Part shown: piece after piece, positions 34,111 through 43,593 of the stretch | How positions within the stretch are numbered: the stretch's first letter is position 1 | How the letters are laid out: every line of letters begins with the position of its first letter | Assembly (NCBI RefSeq): GCF_022695595.1 | Contig: NZ_CP074380.1 | Span: 1,736,001-1,800,000 of the forward strand | Direction of reading: 5' to 3' | DNA length: 64,000 nucleotides | From: Streptomyces sp. MST-110588 | GTDB taxonomy: Bacteria; Actinomycetota; Actinomycetes; Streptomycetales; Streptomycetaceae | Position numbers and translations under genes: made by a program | Notes under the pieces: generated by a model | What the model saw: the letters and a program-made list of their open reading frames with translations, nothing else | What the model was told of the DNA's origin: nothing | The model's database searches: none

Positions 34111-35706
34111 TCAGTCCAGGAGCAGCGCGGCGTCCCACGGACTGGACGGTTTCCCGCCGGTGCCATAGGCGTGCAAGGCCAGGGCGATCCCGGCGGCGCC
34201 TTCCAGGAAACCGGCACGGTGAGGTGCCGCGGTCCGCCCGGACGCCGGGGCGGGCCGGTCGTAGGTGAACCCGAAGGGCAGGCCGGGGTCGTAGGCGTCG
34301 GTCAGTCGGCGGGCCAGACGGGGCAGGAACCCGACCAGGTCTCCGTCGGTGTTCTCGCCGGCCATTCTCGAGGTGGCGTGCAGCAGACCGGCCCACCCGT
34401 GGCAGAGTGAACCGTCCGTGATCTGCTGGGGCGTCAGCGCGAGCAGCGTATCGGTCAGTGCGCGGGTTGCCGCGTGCCGCCATGCGGGTTCACCGAGGGC
34501 ACGGCCGGCCAGGTGAAGCGCTCGGGCCACGCCCGCAGTCCCGTAACACCAGCCGGCCATGGTGTCCCCCGGCGTACCACTGGGGCGCGCGGTGCCGGAG
34601 ACGATCACGTCATCCACGAACGCCTCGTCCCCGTACGCGTCGTCCCCGACCACATCGGCTCTGACCACATCGGCTGTGAACGCGTCGGCTATGAACGCGT
34701 CGGCCGCGACCACCCGCGGCCAGCGTCCGCCCTCAAGGCGGAAGGCCAGGATGTGCTCGGCCAACTGGTGGATGGCCTCCGACTGCCCGGGTACGAGCAC
34801 CCCGGCCTCATGACAGAGGGCGAGCAGGGCCAGCGGACCGCACATGCCGTGCGCCACTCCGATGTTGAAGTGACCGTGAGGGAACCGGGGGTCGGGCCGG
34901 GCGGAGGGGCCCGTGGGAACCCACCAGCCCGGCACATCGGCCCCGTGGACGCGTACCGGGCGGCACAGCCGGACCAGGTAGGAGAGCAGCCCGGCGAGCG
35001 GCTGCCGGTGACGGTCCTGCGCACGCAGGAGCAGGTACCGGCCGACGCCGGTGACGCCACTGATGGTGTCGTACGTGTGCATGGCCACTCCGGCGCGCCC
35101 GGCGTCGAGGCGTGCGGCCTCGGATTCCAGGACGGCGTGCAGGCCGACGAGCACCCGTTCGTCGAGCTGGTCCAGGAGGGTGGTGTAGCTCCGCGGGCGG
35201 TGATGCCGCGCCACCTGGGCCGCGAAGGCCAGGGAGGTCACTCCGCCGTGCAGCCCCCCACCATGGAGCGCGGGCAACTGGGACAACGCGGCGGCCAGGT
35301 GGGCGTGCGCGAAGGTCCGGTGCTCCGGCATCGCGTGGGACAGCTCCGCATGGAGTAGCGCGATGCCGCTGTGTCCCTCCCCCAGGGAGGGGCCGGGCCG
35401 GAGCAACCGGGGTGCGGGTGTGTCCGGTGGGTCGGTGCGCCCGCCGGGAGCGGAGGCCGGGACGGCGATCCGGTCCGGGTGGCCGAGCCGTTCGGCCAGC
35501 TCCGCCACGATCTGCCGAGCCCGGTTCCGGGTCGCGGCATCGTCCGGAGGGGCAACGTTGACGGGTGGAGCGTTCACGGGTTGAACGTTGACGGATGGAG
35601 CGTTCGCGGGTTGAACGTTGACGGGTGGAGTGTTCACGCGTTGAGCGTTGACGGGTGGAGCGTCGATAGGTGGAGTGTTGCTCTCTGTTGGATGCCGCCC
35701 CGTCAC
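34111..35706 (-). CDS. LanC-family lanthionine synthetase cyclase
   Basis: A 531-residue zinc-dependent cyclase that forms thioether rings from dehydrated Ser/Thr and Cys. Zinc ligands are in AGWCYGTAGVARAL and SLCHGWAGLLHAT, with the LanC barrel repeats SLGEGHSGIALLHAEL and GLHGGVTSLAFAAQ. The GTG at 35706 overlaps the LanB stop as GTGA, so the two are coupled. The N-terminal 60 residues are an unusual Val-Asn-Pro repeat from four 30-bp DNA units. A second repetitive Ala/Asp/Val segment lies near residue 340. It is longer than typical LanC (about 400-430) mainly because of these repeats. Confidence 0.9.
   Translation of the reverse strand: MTGRHPTESNTPPIDAPPVNAQRVNTPPVNVQPANAPSVNVQPVNAPPVNVAPPDDAATRNRARQIVAELAERLGHPDRIAVPASAPGGRTDPPDTPAPRLLRPGPSLGEGHSGIALLHAELSHAMPEHRTFAHAHLAAALSQLPALHGGGLHGGVTSLAFAAQVARHHRPRSYTTLLDQLDERVLVGLHAVLESEAARLDAGRAGVAMHTYDTISGVTGVGRYLLLRAQDRHRQPLAGLLSYLVRLCRPVRVHGADVPGWWVPTGPSARPDPRFPHGHFNIGVAHGMCGPLALLALCHEAGVLVPGQSEAIHQLAEHILAFRLEGGRWPRVVAADAFIADAFTADVVRADVVGDDAYGDEAFVDDVIVSGTARPSGTPGDTMAGWCYGTAGVARALHLAGRALGEPAWRHAATRALTDTLLALTPQQITDGSLCHGWAGLLHATSRMAGENTDGDLVGFLPRLARRLTDAYDPGLPFGFTYDRPAPASGRTAAPHRAGFLEGAAGIALALHAYGTGGKPSSPWDAALLLD
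35555..35674. repeat. 30-bp tandem repeat, four copies, in the lanC 5' coding region
   Basis: Units beginning ACGTTGACGGGTGGAGCGTT run from 35555, 35585, 35615 and 35645. They encode decapeptides like VNVQPVNAPP at the N-terminus of the cyclase. The period keeps the frame. Confidence 0.85.
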
Positions 35707-38700
35707 GTACGCCCCCGTGTCCGCCGCCCCCAATGTGCCTGGACGGCTCCTCGCGCCACCGCCACCGACGTCAGTTCTGCCTCCCGGTCGACGCCAATGA
35801 GCCGGTTGTGATGCATGTGGAGCAGGCTCGGCACTATCCGCTCGGACGGGGGCCGGGCTTCTGCGCCCGGTCCGGCCAGCGCGCGCCGGTAGTCACCTAT
35901 CGCCCGCGATCTCCTGTCCCAGGCGGCCAGCACCGCCTGGCCGCCGGGCCGGTCGCGCAGGCCGTTCCAGTCACCGTAGGGATCGATGAGGGCGACGGCC
36001 TCGGCACGGCGTCGCTGGAACTCCTTGTGCCGTGCCTCCTTCGGGTACGCCCGCATCAGCCACTCCGGCCCGGTCGAGTCCACATCGGTTCCGTCGGTGA
36101 CGTCAGTTCTGTCAGTGACGTCAGTTCTGTCGGTGCTGCCGGTCCCGTCCGCCGGGTCGCAGGCCCCCGGTGCCCCCTGCCAGGCCCGGAGCAGATGGAC
36201 GCAACCGGCTGCCGCGAGGAGCACGGGGTCCATGTCCAGCAGGGAACGTTCCCGCAGGGCGAGCGTTTCGACGACCGCCAGGCTGTCGGCGTGGAAGGCG
36301 CGCTCCGCGGCGGCCATCACGTCCAGGCCGCCGTAGCGCTCGTACTCCGGTGTGTAGGTCTCCAGAGAGAGCCGTTGGATCAGGCCGTGCGCGCGCAGGT
36401 CCGTGGCCCAGCGGTGGATGTCCGGCAGGACCGTGCCGGCGAGTGCCCCGGGTGTCCCGTGGAAGCGCAGGCGCACATGGTGGTCGTGGTCCCGGTAGCG
36501 GGTGAAGAACCAGCGGTCCACGGCCTCCGGAAGGGCATGGAGCAGGCGCGGAAGGTGCCGGCCGAGCAGTTCCGGGTGGCGGTCGGGGGAGCAGTGCACC
36601 AACGCGTACAGCCACTCGCCGCCGGGCAGATGGTCCTCGCCCCGCGAGGAGAGGGGCCGCACGGTGCGGTGCGGACGGTGCGTGCGGTGCTGCTCGGCAA
36701 CGGCAGCCGGGGCGGCGCCCGTCGGCGCGGCTGACCCGGCCCGGGTCAGCAAAGGGAACACCAACTCGTTGCGGTGGGCGCCCCCTTCGCCTATCAGCCA
36801 CCCTGATGTGTCATCGGCCTCCAGCACCTCGCGGAGCGCCGCATCCGGACGGCGCCGCAGTTCGTGACGGAGCACCTGTAGGTGGGACGGCTCGGTGAGA
36901 AGAAGTTCGATCCGCTGGTCGGAGCGGGCCAGCGCGACCCGTTCGGGCACCCGCCAGCTCTCCGCCATGCGCGTACCTGCCGTACCCACTGGTCGAAGGG
37001 TGCGTCCTGGTCCCGTACCGCCTCCGTCGGCCGCCAGCGCGCCAGGGCCAGCACCGTACGCCCGTACCGCACCCTGGGCGTGTACGGCAGGTCCTCGCCG
37101 GCGCCCCAGTCCCAGGCCCGGCACGGTCGTGCTCCGCTGCGCGGGATGTCACCGAGCAGGCGTACGAGGTTCGGCGCGTGGCCGGGGTTGAGCAGGTGGC
37201 AAGCGGCCGGTACCACTTCCCGGTCGTCGCTAGGCCGCACCAGGAACAGCCGGTCGGGATCGGCCCGGACGGCGAGGTCGTCGAGGTCCAGGCCGCCGCC
37301 GTCGCCCGGGGCGAACGCGCCGACCGGTATGCAGTGTTCGAGGAGCCCGGGGGTCCGGGTGACGTTGCCGGCCCGTGCGCGGGGCCGGAAGACCACCTGG
37401 GCGCGCAGTGCGTCCGCCGCGGCGGCTACGGGCCGGCCGGCGGCGGCGACCTCCGCCAGTGCTGTCCGGTCCTCGTCCGGGAAGAGGTGGGCGAACCGGC
37501 CGAAGCCGGCCCCCGCCTCGTCGACGGCCGATTCCACCACCACGCGGAAGTCCCCGGAGCGCAGTGCGGCGGGTGAGGCGGCCACCAGCCGGGTGAACAG
37601 TTCGACGCCCGCGGGTGGCGTGCCGTCGTCGCGGGCGAGGCCGACGACGAACGGGTGGTCGTCGGTGAGTACCACCTCGGCCGATCCGGTCAACGTTGCC
37701 TCTTGGGCCAGGTGCAGGAGCAGCCGGTCGCGTGCGGTGTTCCGGGCGGCCGGCCGCGGCGGGGTGCGGTGGCTCGGCGGGTTCCGGTAGCCGGCGGGCG
37801 CCCCCAGGCCGGTTTCCGGGTCGAGCAACTCCCTGACCGGGACGGCCCGGTCCACGCCGTAACGCTCCAGGAAGTCGCGGTGGTACTCGGCCAGGGGATC
37901 GGTCGGCGGGACGTCGTCGGAAATCCGCCACAAGAGGTGCGCGGCCCGTTCCACCTCGGTACCGACCGAAGGCGGCAGACGCACCTGCGCGTCCAGGGAC
38001 AGGTCCACCTGCACCAGGTGTTCGTGCTCACCAAGCGCGCTCATCCGCTGGAGGAGCGACGCCCACGCCAGGTGCCGCGCCGTACCGTCCGCGCCTTCCC
38101 CGACGGACTCCGCCCACTGCGCCATCTCCATGGATATCGCGCGGAGTTCGGTCACTTCCGGGATGCCGGATGCCGCGAGGGCGGCCAGCATGTGTCCGAG
38201 GGGGTCGGCGTGGCCGGTGGGCGGATGCAGGTCGGTGAGCAGCATTCCGCGCTCCACCAGTCCCGTCAGCATGCCGGTGACGGTCTCGCGGGACGCCTGT
38301 GGGAACCGTTCGGCCAGCCGTTCCTCCAGGTCCGCGAAGCGCACGGGGGTACGGGCGGACTCCACCGCGGCGCGTACGGCCGCGGTGTACCGGACGCTCA
38401 CCTCGTGTACCGCCCGGCCCTCCGGCAGGTCATCCGCACGCTCGCCCGGTCCGGCGGGCACCACCAGGCGGTCTCCTCGTACGACACAGAGGTTGTTGGC
38501 CAGCACCCGCAGGTGGCGCACCACTTCGGGCCGGCGCTCCCAGTCCTTGGCCAGCGCTGTGAGCCAGCCGTGATCCGGGCGTGGAACGCGCCGGTGAGCG
38601 GTGCCCAGCCGTGCCCCGGCCTCCTGCGGCCGGGCGGCGAACCGCGCCACGGCCACCCCGGCCATCAGGCCGAACGGCGTCGCGCGGGTGGCCATGCGCG

Positions 38701-39037
38701 TGCGGTAGGCGGTCAGCGCGCGGACCGCTCGCCGCAGGCCCGCCGTACGCTGCTCCGTCCCGGCCACCGCCGCTTCCCAACGGCGGGTCAGCGCCGCACT
38801 GGAGACGGCGACCGCTTCCCGGAGCGTCGCGTCAAGGGCCAGCTCACGCAGGTGACCGGTGAGCCTGGCCGTTTCATCCCAAGCGCCGTCCGAAGCGCCT
38901 TCCGAGGGGCCGTCCGGAGCGCCTTCCGAGGCGCCTTGCGGTACGTCGCCGGTGGTCTCACGGGCGCGGTGTGCCGGGTGTACGGGGGCGCGCAGCAGGG
39001 TGATTCCCGCGCAGGAGAAAAGAGGGTTCCCCGACAT
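35703..39037 (-). CDS. Class I lantibiotic dehydratase LanB, frameshifted
   Basis: About 1111 residues after repair, the size of a full tRNA-Glu-dependent dehydratase. The N-terminal glutamylation part has TRMATRATPFGLMAGVAVAR and the downstream RVLANNLCVV. The C-terminal SpaB_C elimination domain has GGEWLYALVHCSPDRHPELL, RWFFTRYRDHDHHVRLRFHG and ETYTPEYERYGG. The frame changes at 36965-36972 (one base missing) inside the conserved segment MAESWRVPERVALARSDQRI. In-frame repeats occur at the N-terminus (SEGAPDGPSEGA) and near the C-terminus (TDRTDVTDRTDVTD). The ATG at 39037 is 123 bp after the precursor stop. Confidence 0.9.
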
Positions 39038-39159
39038 GGCCTTTCCGCTGCGCTCCGTTCTTTTCCTCATGCCGTTCCGACGCCGTCCCCGGCGCATTGA
39101 CGCATGCCGTGGCGGCGGGTTCCGTCACCGGTCCGGAAACGGAACCCGCCAACGGCGTT

Positions 39160-39303
39160 TCAGCAGTCGAGCGTGAGGAGCTCGCAGCGCGTGCCGAGCG
39201 TGAAAGCCGCGTCCTGAGAACCCGGCGCGACGACGGAGGTCACCTCGCGCGCGTCCAGGTCGAAGACGTCCTCGTGCGCCTCGGCGATCAGCTCTACGTT
39301 CAC
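39160..39303 (-). CDS. FxLD-type class I lanthipeptide precursor (47 aa)
   Basis: I read this frame by hand. It starts with GTG at 39303, about ten bases after AGGAAGG, and stops at 39160. The leader begins MNVELIAEAHEDV and carries FDLD at residues 14-17, the F-x-L-D box recognised by class I LanB enzymes. The C-terminal part FTLGTRCELLTLDC (34-47) has Cys40 and Cys47, with Thr35, Thr38 and Thr44 as likely dehydration sites. This fits two methyllanthionine rings such as 35-40 and 44-47. It is the first gene before LanB and LanC. No decarboxylase or methyltransferase is adjacent. Confidence 0.8.
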   Translation of the reverse strand: MNVELIAEAHEDVFDLDAREVTSVVAPGSQDAAFTLGTRCELLTLDC

Positions 39304-39341
39304 TGTCACACAACCTTCCTCGCCCACACGGGCGAAACAGC

Positions 39342-39359
39342 GAAATAGTGACCTATTTC
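39342..39359. promoter_or_regulatory. Inverted repeat GAAATAG-TGAC-CTATTTC before the precursor gene
   Basis: A perfect 7-bp inverted repeat with a 4-bp spacer, 39-56 bp upstream of the precursor GTG, in an AT-rich patch. It could be an operator or part of the operon promoter. Confidence 0.5.
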
Positions 39360-39417
39360 TTTTCCGGAGCTTGCGGGAAGAGAACCCGTCCCACGCGCCG
39401 CAGTATCAACGGACGCT

Positions 39418-39450
39418 CTATATCGCTTCCATCACGACCTATATCGCTTC
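39418..39450. promoter_or_regulatory. Two 12-bp direct repeats CTATATCGCTTC, 21 bp apart
   Basis: Identical 12-mers start at 39418 and 39439, exactly two helical turns apart, between the AraC stop (39467) and the precursor gene. This is the arrangement typical of AraC-family binding sites, so it is a candidate activator site for the lanthipeptide operon. Confidence 0.6.
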
Positions 39451-39466
39451 TGTACGGCGCCGTTTC

Positions 39467-40387
39467 TCAGCACCCGCGCGGCGCAACGGTCCGGGTGCCG
39501 GCCGCGCCGTACGCCGCGCGCCAGGCGGCGGGGGGTGTGCCGGCCTGGCGCCGGAAGAAGGTGGTGAAGTTGCCGGCGTCCCGGAAGCCGAGGCGCCGGG
39601 CGCAGCCGGTGACCGGCAGGTCGGTGTGGGCGAGCAGTCTCTTGGCTTCCAGCAGGATGCGCTGGTCGAGGAAGGTCTTGGCGCCGGTTCCGGCGGCGGC
39701 GCGGGTGGCCCGCGTCAGCGTACGGACGTCGTAGCCCAGTGCCCGCGCGTAATCGGCCACGTGGTGCCAGTGGGTGAAGTGCTCTTCGACAGCGGCCCGG
39801 TAGGCGCGGAAGACATCCGTGTAGCGGCTGCCGGAACGCCCGGCATCCGTCGGGGCCGGCGTGTCGGGCAGGGCGCGCAGGACCAGTGCCGCCAGCAGGT
39901 GGGAGAGCAGGGCGGGGGACGCCAGGCGCGGGGTGCGCGCTTGTGTGCCGTGCTCGCGGCCGAGGTGGTCGGCGGCGAGCAGGGACAGGCTCAGGCGCTG
40001 CCGGTCCAGGCGCCAGCACACCGGTGCGGTGGTCTCGGCCGCGGTGAGGCCGGGAAGGAAGCCGGGCCGGAAGAGGACGAGCGGACCATCGCAGGCGTCG
40101 GTGTCGCTCCAGCGGTGCACCGTGCCCGGCCGGATCCACACGGCGCTGCCTTCCGTCAGGCGGTAGTGCTGGAAGTCCGCTTCGTGGGCGCCGGTGCCGG
40201 AGCCGATCAGGGCGAAGACGTGGAAGTCGGGGCGCTGCGGCAGTACGCGGCGGCCGTGGGGGTCCATGGAACGCAGTGCGGCGAAGTCGATGACCTCCAC
40301 TCCGTGCGGAGCTCCGACGGCGGGCCGGTAGCGAAGCTGTCGTACAGCGGTGTGTCCGTTTTTCACAATGGCTGGGTCCTCTTTCAC
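39467..40387 (-). CDS. AraC-family transcriptional regulator of the lanthipeptide cluster
   Basis: A 306-residue regulator. The N-terminal cupin-like sensor has LPQRPDFHVFALIGSGTGAH and GSAVWIRPGTVHRWSDTDAC. The C-terminal AraC domain has HVADYARALGYDVRTLTRAT and CARRLGFRDAGNFTTFFRRQ, then AGTPPAAWRAAYG. It is co-directional with and directly upstream of the precursor, LanB and LanC genes, separated by 163 bp holding direct and inverted repeats. A role as cluster activator is inferred from position. Confidence 0.85.
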   Translation of the reverse strand: MKEDPAIVKNGHTAVRQLRYRPAVGAPHGVEVIDFAALRSMDPHGRRVLPQRPDFHVFALIGSGTGAHEADFQHYRLTEGSAVWIRPGTVHRWSDTDACDGPLVLFRPGFLPGLTAAETTAPVCWRLDRQRLSLSLLAADHLGREHGTQARTPRLASPALLSHLLAALVLRALPDTPAPTDAGRSGSRYTDVFRAYRAAVEEHFTHWHHVADYARALGYDVRTLTRATRAAAGTGAKTFLDQRILLEAKRLLAHTDLPVTGCARRLGFRDAGNFTTFFRRQAGTPPAAWRAAYGAAGTRTVAPRGC

Positions 40388-40507
40388 CGGGCCGCGGACC
40401 TTGTCTTCCGTACGGTCGGACGGGCGTCTGAATGACGGGTCAGATCAACCGTATGTGCTGCGGTGGCTCGGCGGTGGCCGGTTCACGCAGCCGGTGTGAG
40501 AGGTGTG

Positions 40508-41377
40508 ATGATGACGGAAACGACAACGCATGTTCCCGTGGTGGGCGGGGCCCTGGACGTACGCGTGGGAGGCCGGAGCGGACCCGTGCTGGTGTTCGTC
40601 CATTACTGGGGCGGCTCCGCCCGCACCTGGAACGGCGTGATCGGCCACCTGCCCTCCGGGCAGGCGACGGTCCGCTTCGATCAGCGCGGCTGGGGCACCT
40701 CGCGGGCGCTGCCCGGACCCTGGCACCTGGACCGGCTCGCCGACGATCTCGCGCGCGTGGTGGACGTGTGCGCGCCGGAGCCGTACGTCCTCGTCGGCCA
40801 CTCCATGGGCGGCAAGGTGAGCCAGCTCCTCGCGGCCCGCCGGCCGGCCGGACTGGCGGGTCTGGTGCTCGTCGCGCCCGCGCCACCGCAGCCGCCCGCC
40901 TCGGTGACCGATGAGTACCGCCAGGGCCTGTCCCACGCGTACGACTCGCCCGGGACGGTACGGCACGCCATCGACCACGTCCTGACCGCCGCACCGCTGC
41001 CCGAGGCGGTACGGACGGCGGCGGTGCACGACAGCCTCGCCTCCTCGGCCCAGGCCCGGCGGGAGTGGCCGCTGCACGGAATCGGAGAGGACATCACACA
41101 TGTCGTACGCGGCATCGACGTCCCCGTGACCGTGCTGGCCGGGGAGCGCGACACGGTCGAACCCCCGCACGTCCTGCGCGAACACCTCCTGCCGCACATC
41201 CCGCACGCGACCCTGACCACCGTCCCCGGCGCGGGCCACCTGCTTCCCGCCGAAGCGCCCCGCGCCGTCGCGACCGCTCTCGCGGACTTCCTCGCCGGCC
41301 TTTCGTCCCACGGCCCTCAGCCGTGGGCCCGGTACGGGCCGGCCCGACCGTTCGGCGCGGCGCGCGGCGGATCGTAA
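40508..41377 (+). CDS. Alpha/beta hydrolase
   Basis: A 289-residue alpha/beta-hydrolase fold enzyme. It has VLVFVHYWGGSARTW at the oxyanion loop, nucleophile elbow LVGHSMGGKVSQLL, acid segment TVLAGERDTVEPP and catalytic His in VPGAGHLLPAEAP. The ATG pair at 40508/40511 follows GAGAGGTG. It is divergent from the AraC gene at 39467-40387. Esterase, lactonase or epoxide-hydrolase-like activity is possible; the sequence does not decide. Confidence 0.85.
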   Translation: MMTETTTHVPVVGGALDVRVGGRSGPVLVFVHYWGGSARTWNGVIGHLPSGQATVRFDQRGWGTSRALPGPWHLDRLADDLARVVDVCAPEPYVLVGHSMGGKVSQLLAARRPAGLAGLVLVAPAPPQPPASVTDEYRQGLSHAYDSPGTVRHAIDHVLTAAPLPEAVRTAAVHDSLASSAQARREWPLHGIGEDITHVVRGIDVPVTVLAGERDTVEPPHVLREHLLPHIPHATLTTVPGAGHLLPAEAPRAVATALADFLAGLSSHGPQPWARYGPARPFGAARGGS

Positions 41378-41591
41378 CGGCTCGTACGGCCCGTACGGCC
41401 CGTACGGCTTGCCGGATGACCGGAATGTGTCCCCTGGCGAGACGTGCGCGCGGGAGGCACGGAAGACGGCCCGGCCTCCGTCGTACGAGAGAGTCCCAGG
41501 CGGACGCGCACGACGCGGGGCCGGCCGGGAGAGCCGGCAGCGGGACCGGCCGGGAGACCGGCCGGGAGAGCCGGCAACCGGACGTGGGCCG

Positions 41592-43555
41592 TCACCGTAC
41601 CTGTCCGCGCCCGCGGGCGATGAGTTTGCCCAGTTCCCACAGGAGCAGCAGTGCGACGGCGGGTACGAGGGCCCACGCGAAGTGCTTCAGGCCGAGTTCG
41701 GTGGTGCCCAGCAGGCGGTGGAAGAGGTCCATCTGCGTGACCGCGATCGCGAGGAAGAACTCGATGAGCATCGCCCGGTTCATCTGTTTGCTGTCGAAAC
41801 TGGCGGTCGTCAGCACGGTGCCGGTCTCGCTGCGGCATTCCAGTGCCGCCACGATCAGGCACAGGGCGAAGGCGGTGAACGCGATGGAGTTGCCGATCGG
41901 CAGGCTGTCGTACAGCGACCGGCCGAGCTGGATCATGCAGAGCAGTCCGATGCTGATGGCCAGTCCCGCCGCTCCGACCGTGATCATCACCCTTGTGGTG
42001 AGTACGGGCTCGCCGCGGGGCCGCGGCCTGCGGGCCATCAGGCCCGGGCTCTCCCGATCGAAGCCGAGGGCGAATCCGAAAGCGGCGTTGACGAAGAAGT
42101 GGATCCACAGCACCTGTGCGGCGGTGAACGGTTCACCGGCTGCGATGTCGAACAGGGCGGCGCCGAGGAACGTCAGGACGAAGACCACCAGCAGGACCAG
42201 GACGAAACGGATGTACTTGGTGAGGTTGTCGTAGATCTTCCGGCCCTGTTCGACCGCGAAGACGATGCTGGCGAAGTTGTCGTCGGACAGGACCATCTGG
42301 CCGGCGTTCTTGGCCACTTCCGTGCCGGAGCCCATGGCGATGCCGACGTCGGCCGCTTTGATCGCCGGGGCGTCGTTGACGCCGTCCCCCGTCATGGCCA
42401 CCACCTCGCCCTTCTTCTTCAAGGTGTCCGCGAGCAGCACCTTGTGTTCGGGGGCGACCCGGCCGAGTATCCCGATGTGCTCGATGGCAGCCAGTCGTCC
42501 GGGCTCGGAGAGGGCGGCGAAGTCGGCGCCGAGGACGGCGTCGCCTTCGATGCCGAGCTGTTCGGCGATGGCGGCGCCGGTGGTCACGTCGTCGCCGGTG
42601 ACCATACGGACGCGGATACGGGCCGCCTGCGCGGCGGCGACCGCGGAACGGGACTCGGCCCGCGGCGGGTCGACCATCCCCACCAGGCTCGTCATCCGCA
42701 ACTCGGTGACGTACTCAAGGAGGTCACCGGCCGGGTCGAACCGTGCCGGATCATCGTCAGGCCGGCCGCCGCCGCGATCCACAGGGTGAGCCGGTCCAGT
42801 TCCCTGGTCAGCGGCGAGGGCTCCCTGGGGGTGGCGCCGAGCATCCCTGAAATCGTTCCGAGTTCGGTCGCGGACCCGGTGGCCGTGATGAGGAGGATGC
42901 CGCTGCCGTGCGTGACAGGGGTGTTCATGAACGCCATGTTCGACCGGTCCGCGGGTCCGGGCGCTTCGCCGGACAGTGTCCGCGCCTCCTTGGCCACGGG
43001 CACGCTCTCACCCGTCAGCGCCGCCTCGTCGATCTGAAGGGAGCTGGCCTCGATGACGCGGCCGTCCGCCGGTACCTCGTCCCCGGACGAGATCAGCACG
43101 ACGTCACCGACCACCACCTCTTCGGCCGGGATCTCGGCCTCCCGGCCGTCCCGGCGCACCCGGGCGGACGCCTTCATCATCGACTTCAGGGCGTTCATGG
43201 CGCTTTCGGCCTTACCGGCCTGCCGCATACCGATCACCGCGTTGAGCACCGTCAGGGCCAGCAGTATCCCGGCGGTCCCCCACTCCTTGATCAGCAGGGA
43301 CACCACGGCGGCGACGACCAGGATGATCTGCATGTAGCTGCGGTACTGGGCCAGGAACCGCCGCCAGCCCGGCTCGGGCTCCTCCGCCGGCAGGGAGTTG
43401 GGGCCGTCCCGGTCCAGCCGTTCGGCGGCGTGCGCCGCGGACAGCCCGACAGCCGGGTCCACCCCGAAGGCCGCCGCGACCTCCTGCGGGGACCGCGCGT
43501 ACCACCGCTCGGTTCCGGCTGCCCGATGGTTGCGGGCACCTGTTTCCACGGTCAT
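41592..43555 (-). pseudogene. P-type cation ATPase with large internal deletion
   Basis: The N-terminal part is a P2-type (Ca-transporting-like) ATPase up to LTRELDRLTLWIAAAAGL: it has the actuator motif ALTGESVP and four helices. The C-terminal part has the hinge GDGVNDAPAIKAADVGIAMG and the last six helices. Between them, at about 42752-42765, the frame shifts. Everything from the PEALP membrane motif through the catalytic DKTGT and the ATP-binding domain is missing, roughly 250-300 residues. Without the phosphorylated Asp it cannot pump. This cannot be repaired by one base, so I call it a true pseudogene. It lies 38 bp upstream-adjacent to the PPK2 gene on the same strand. Confidence 0.87.
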
Positions 43556-43593
43556 CGTGACTGCCTCCGCTCCGGTGGTCCCCGGACCGCGCC

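Noticed and set aside
36794..39037. Split LanB (two separate dehydratase proteins)
   Set aside because: The break falls inside one conserved segment and the second part has no proper start or ribosome site, so a frame error in a full-length LanB is more likely.
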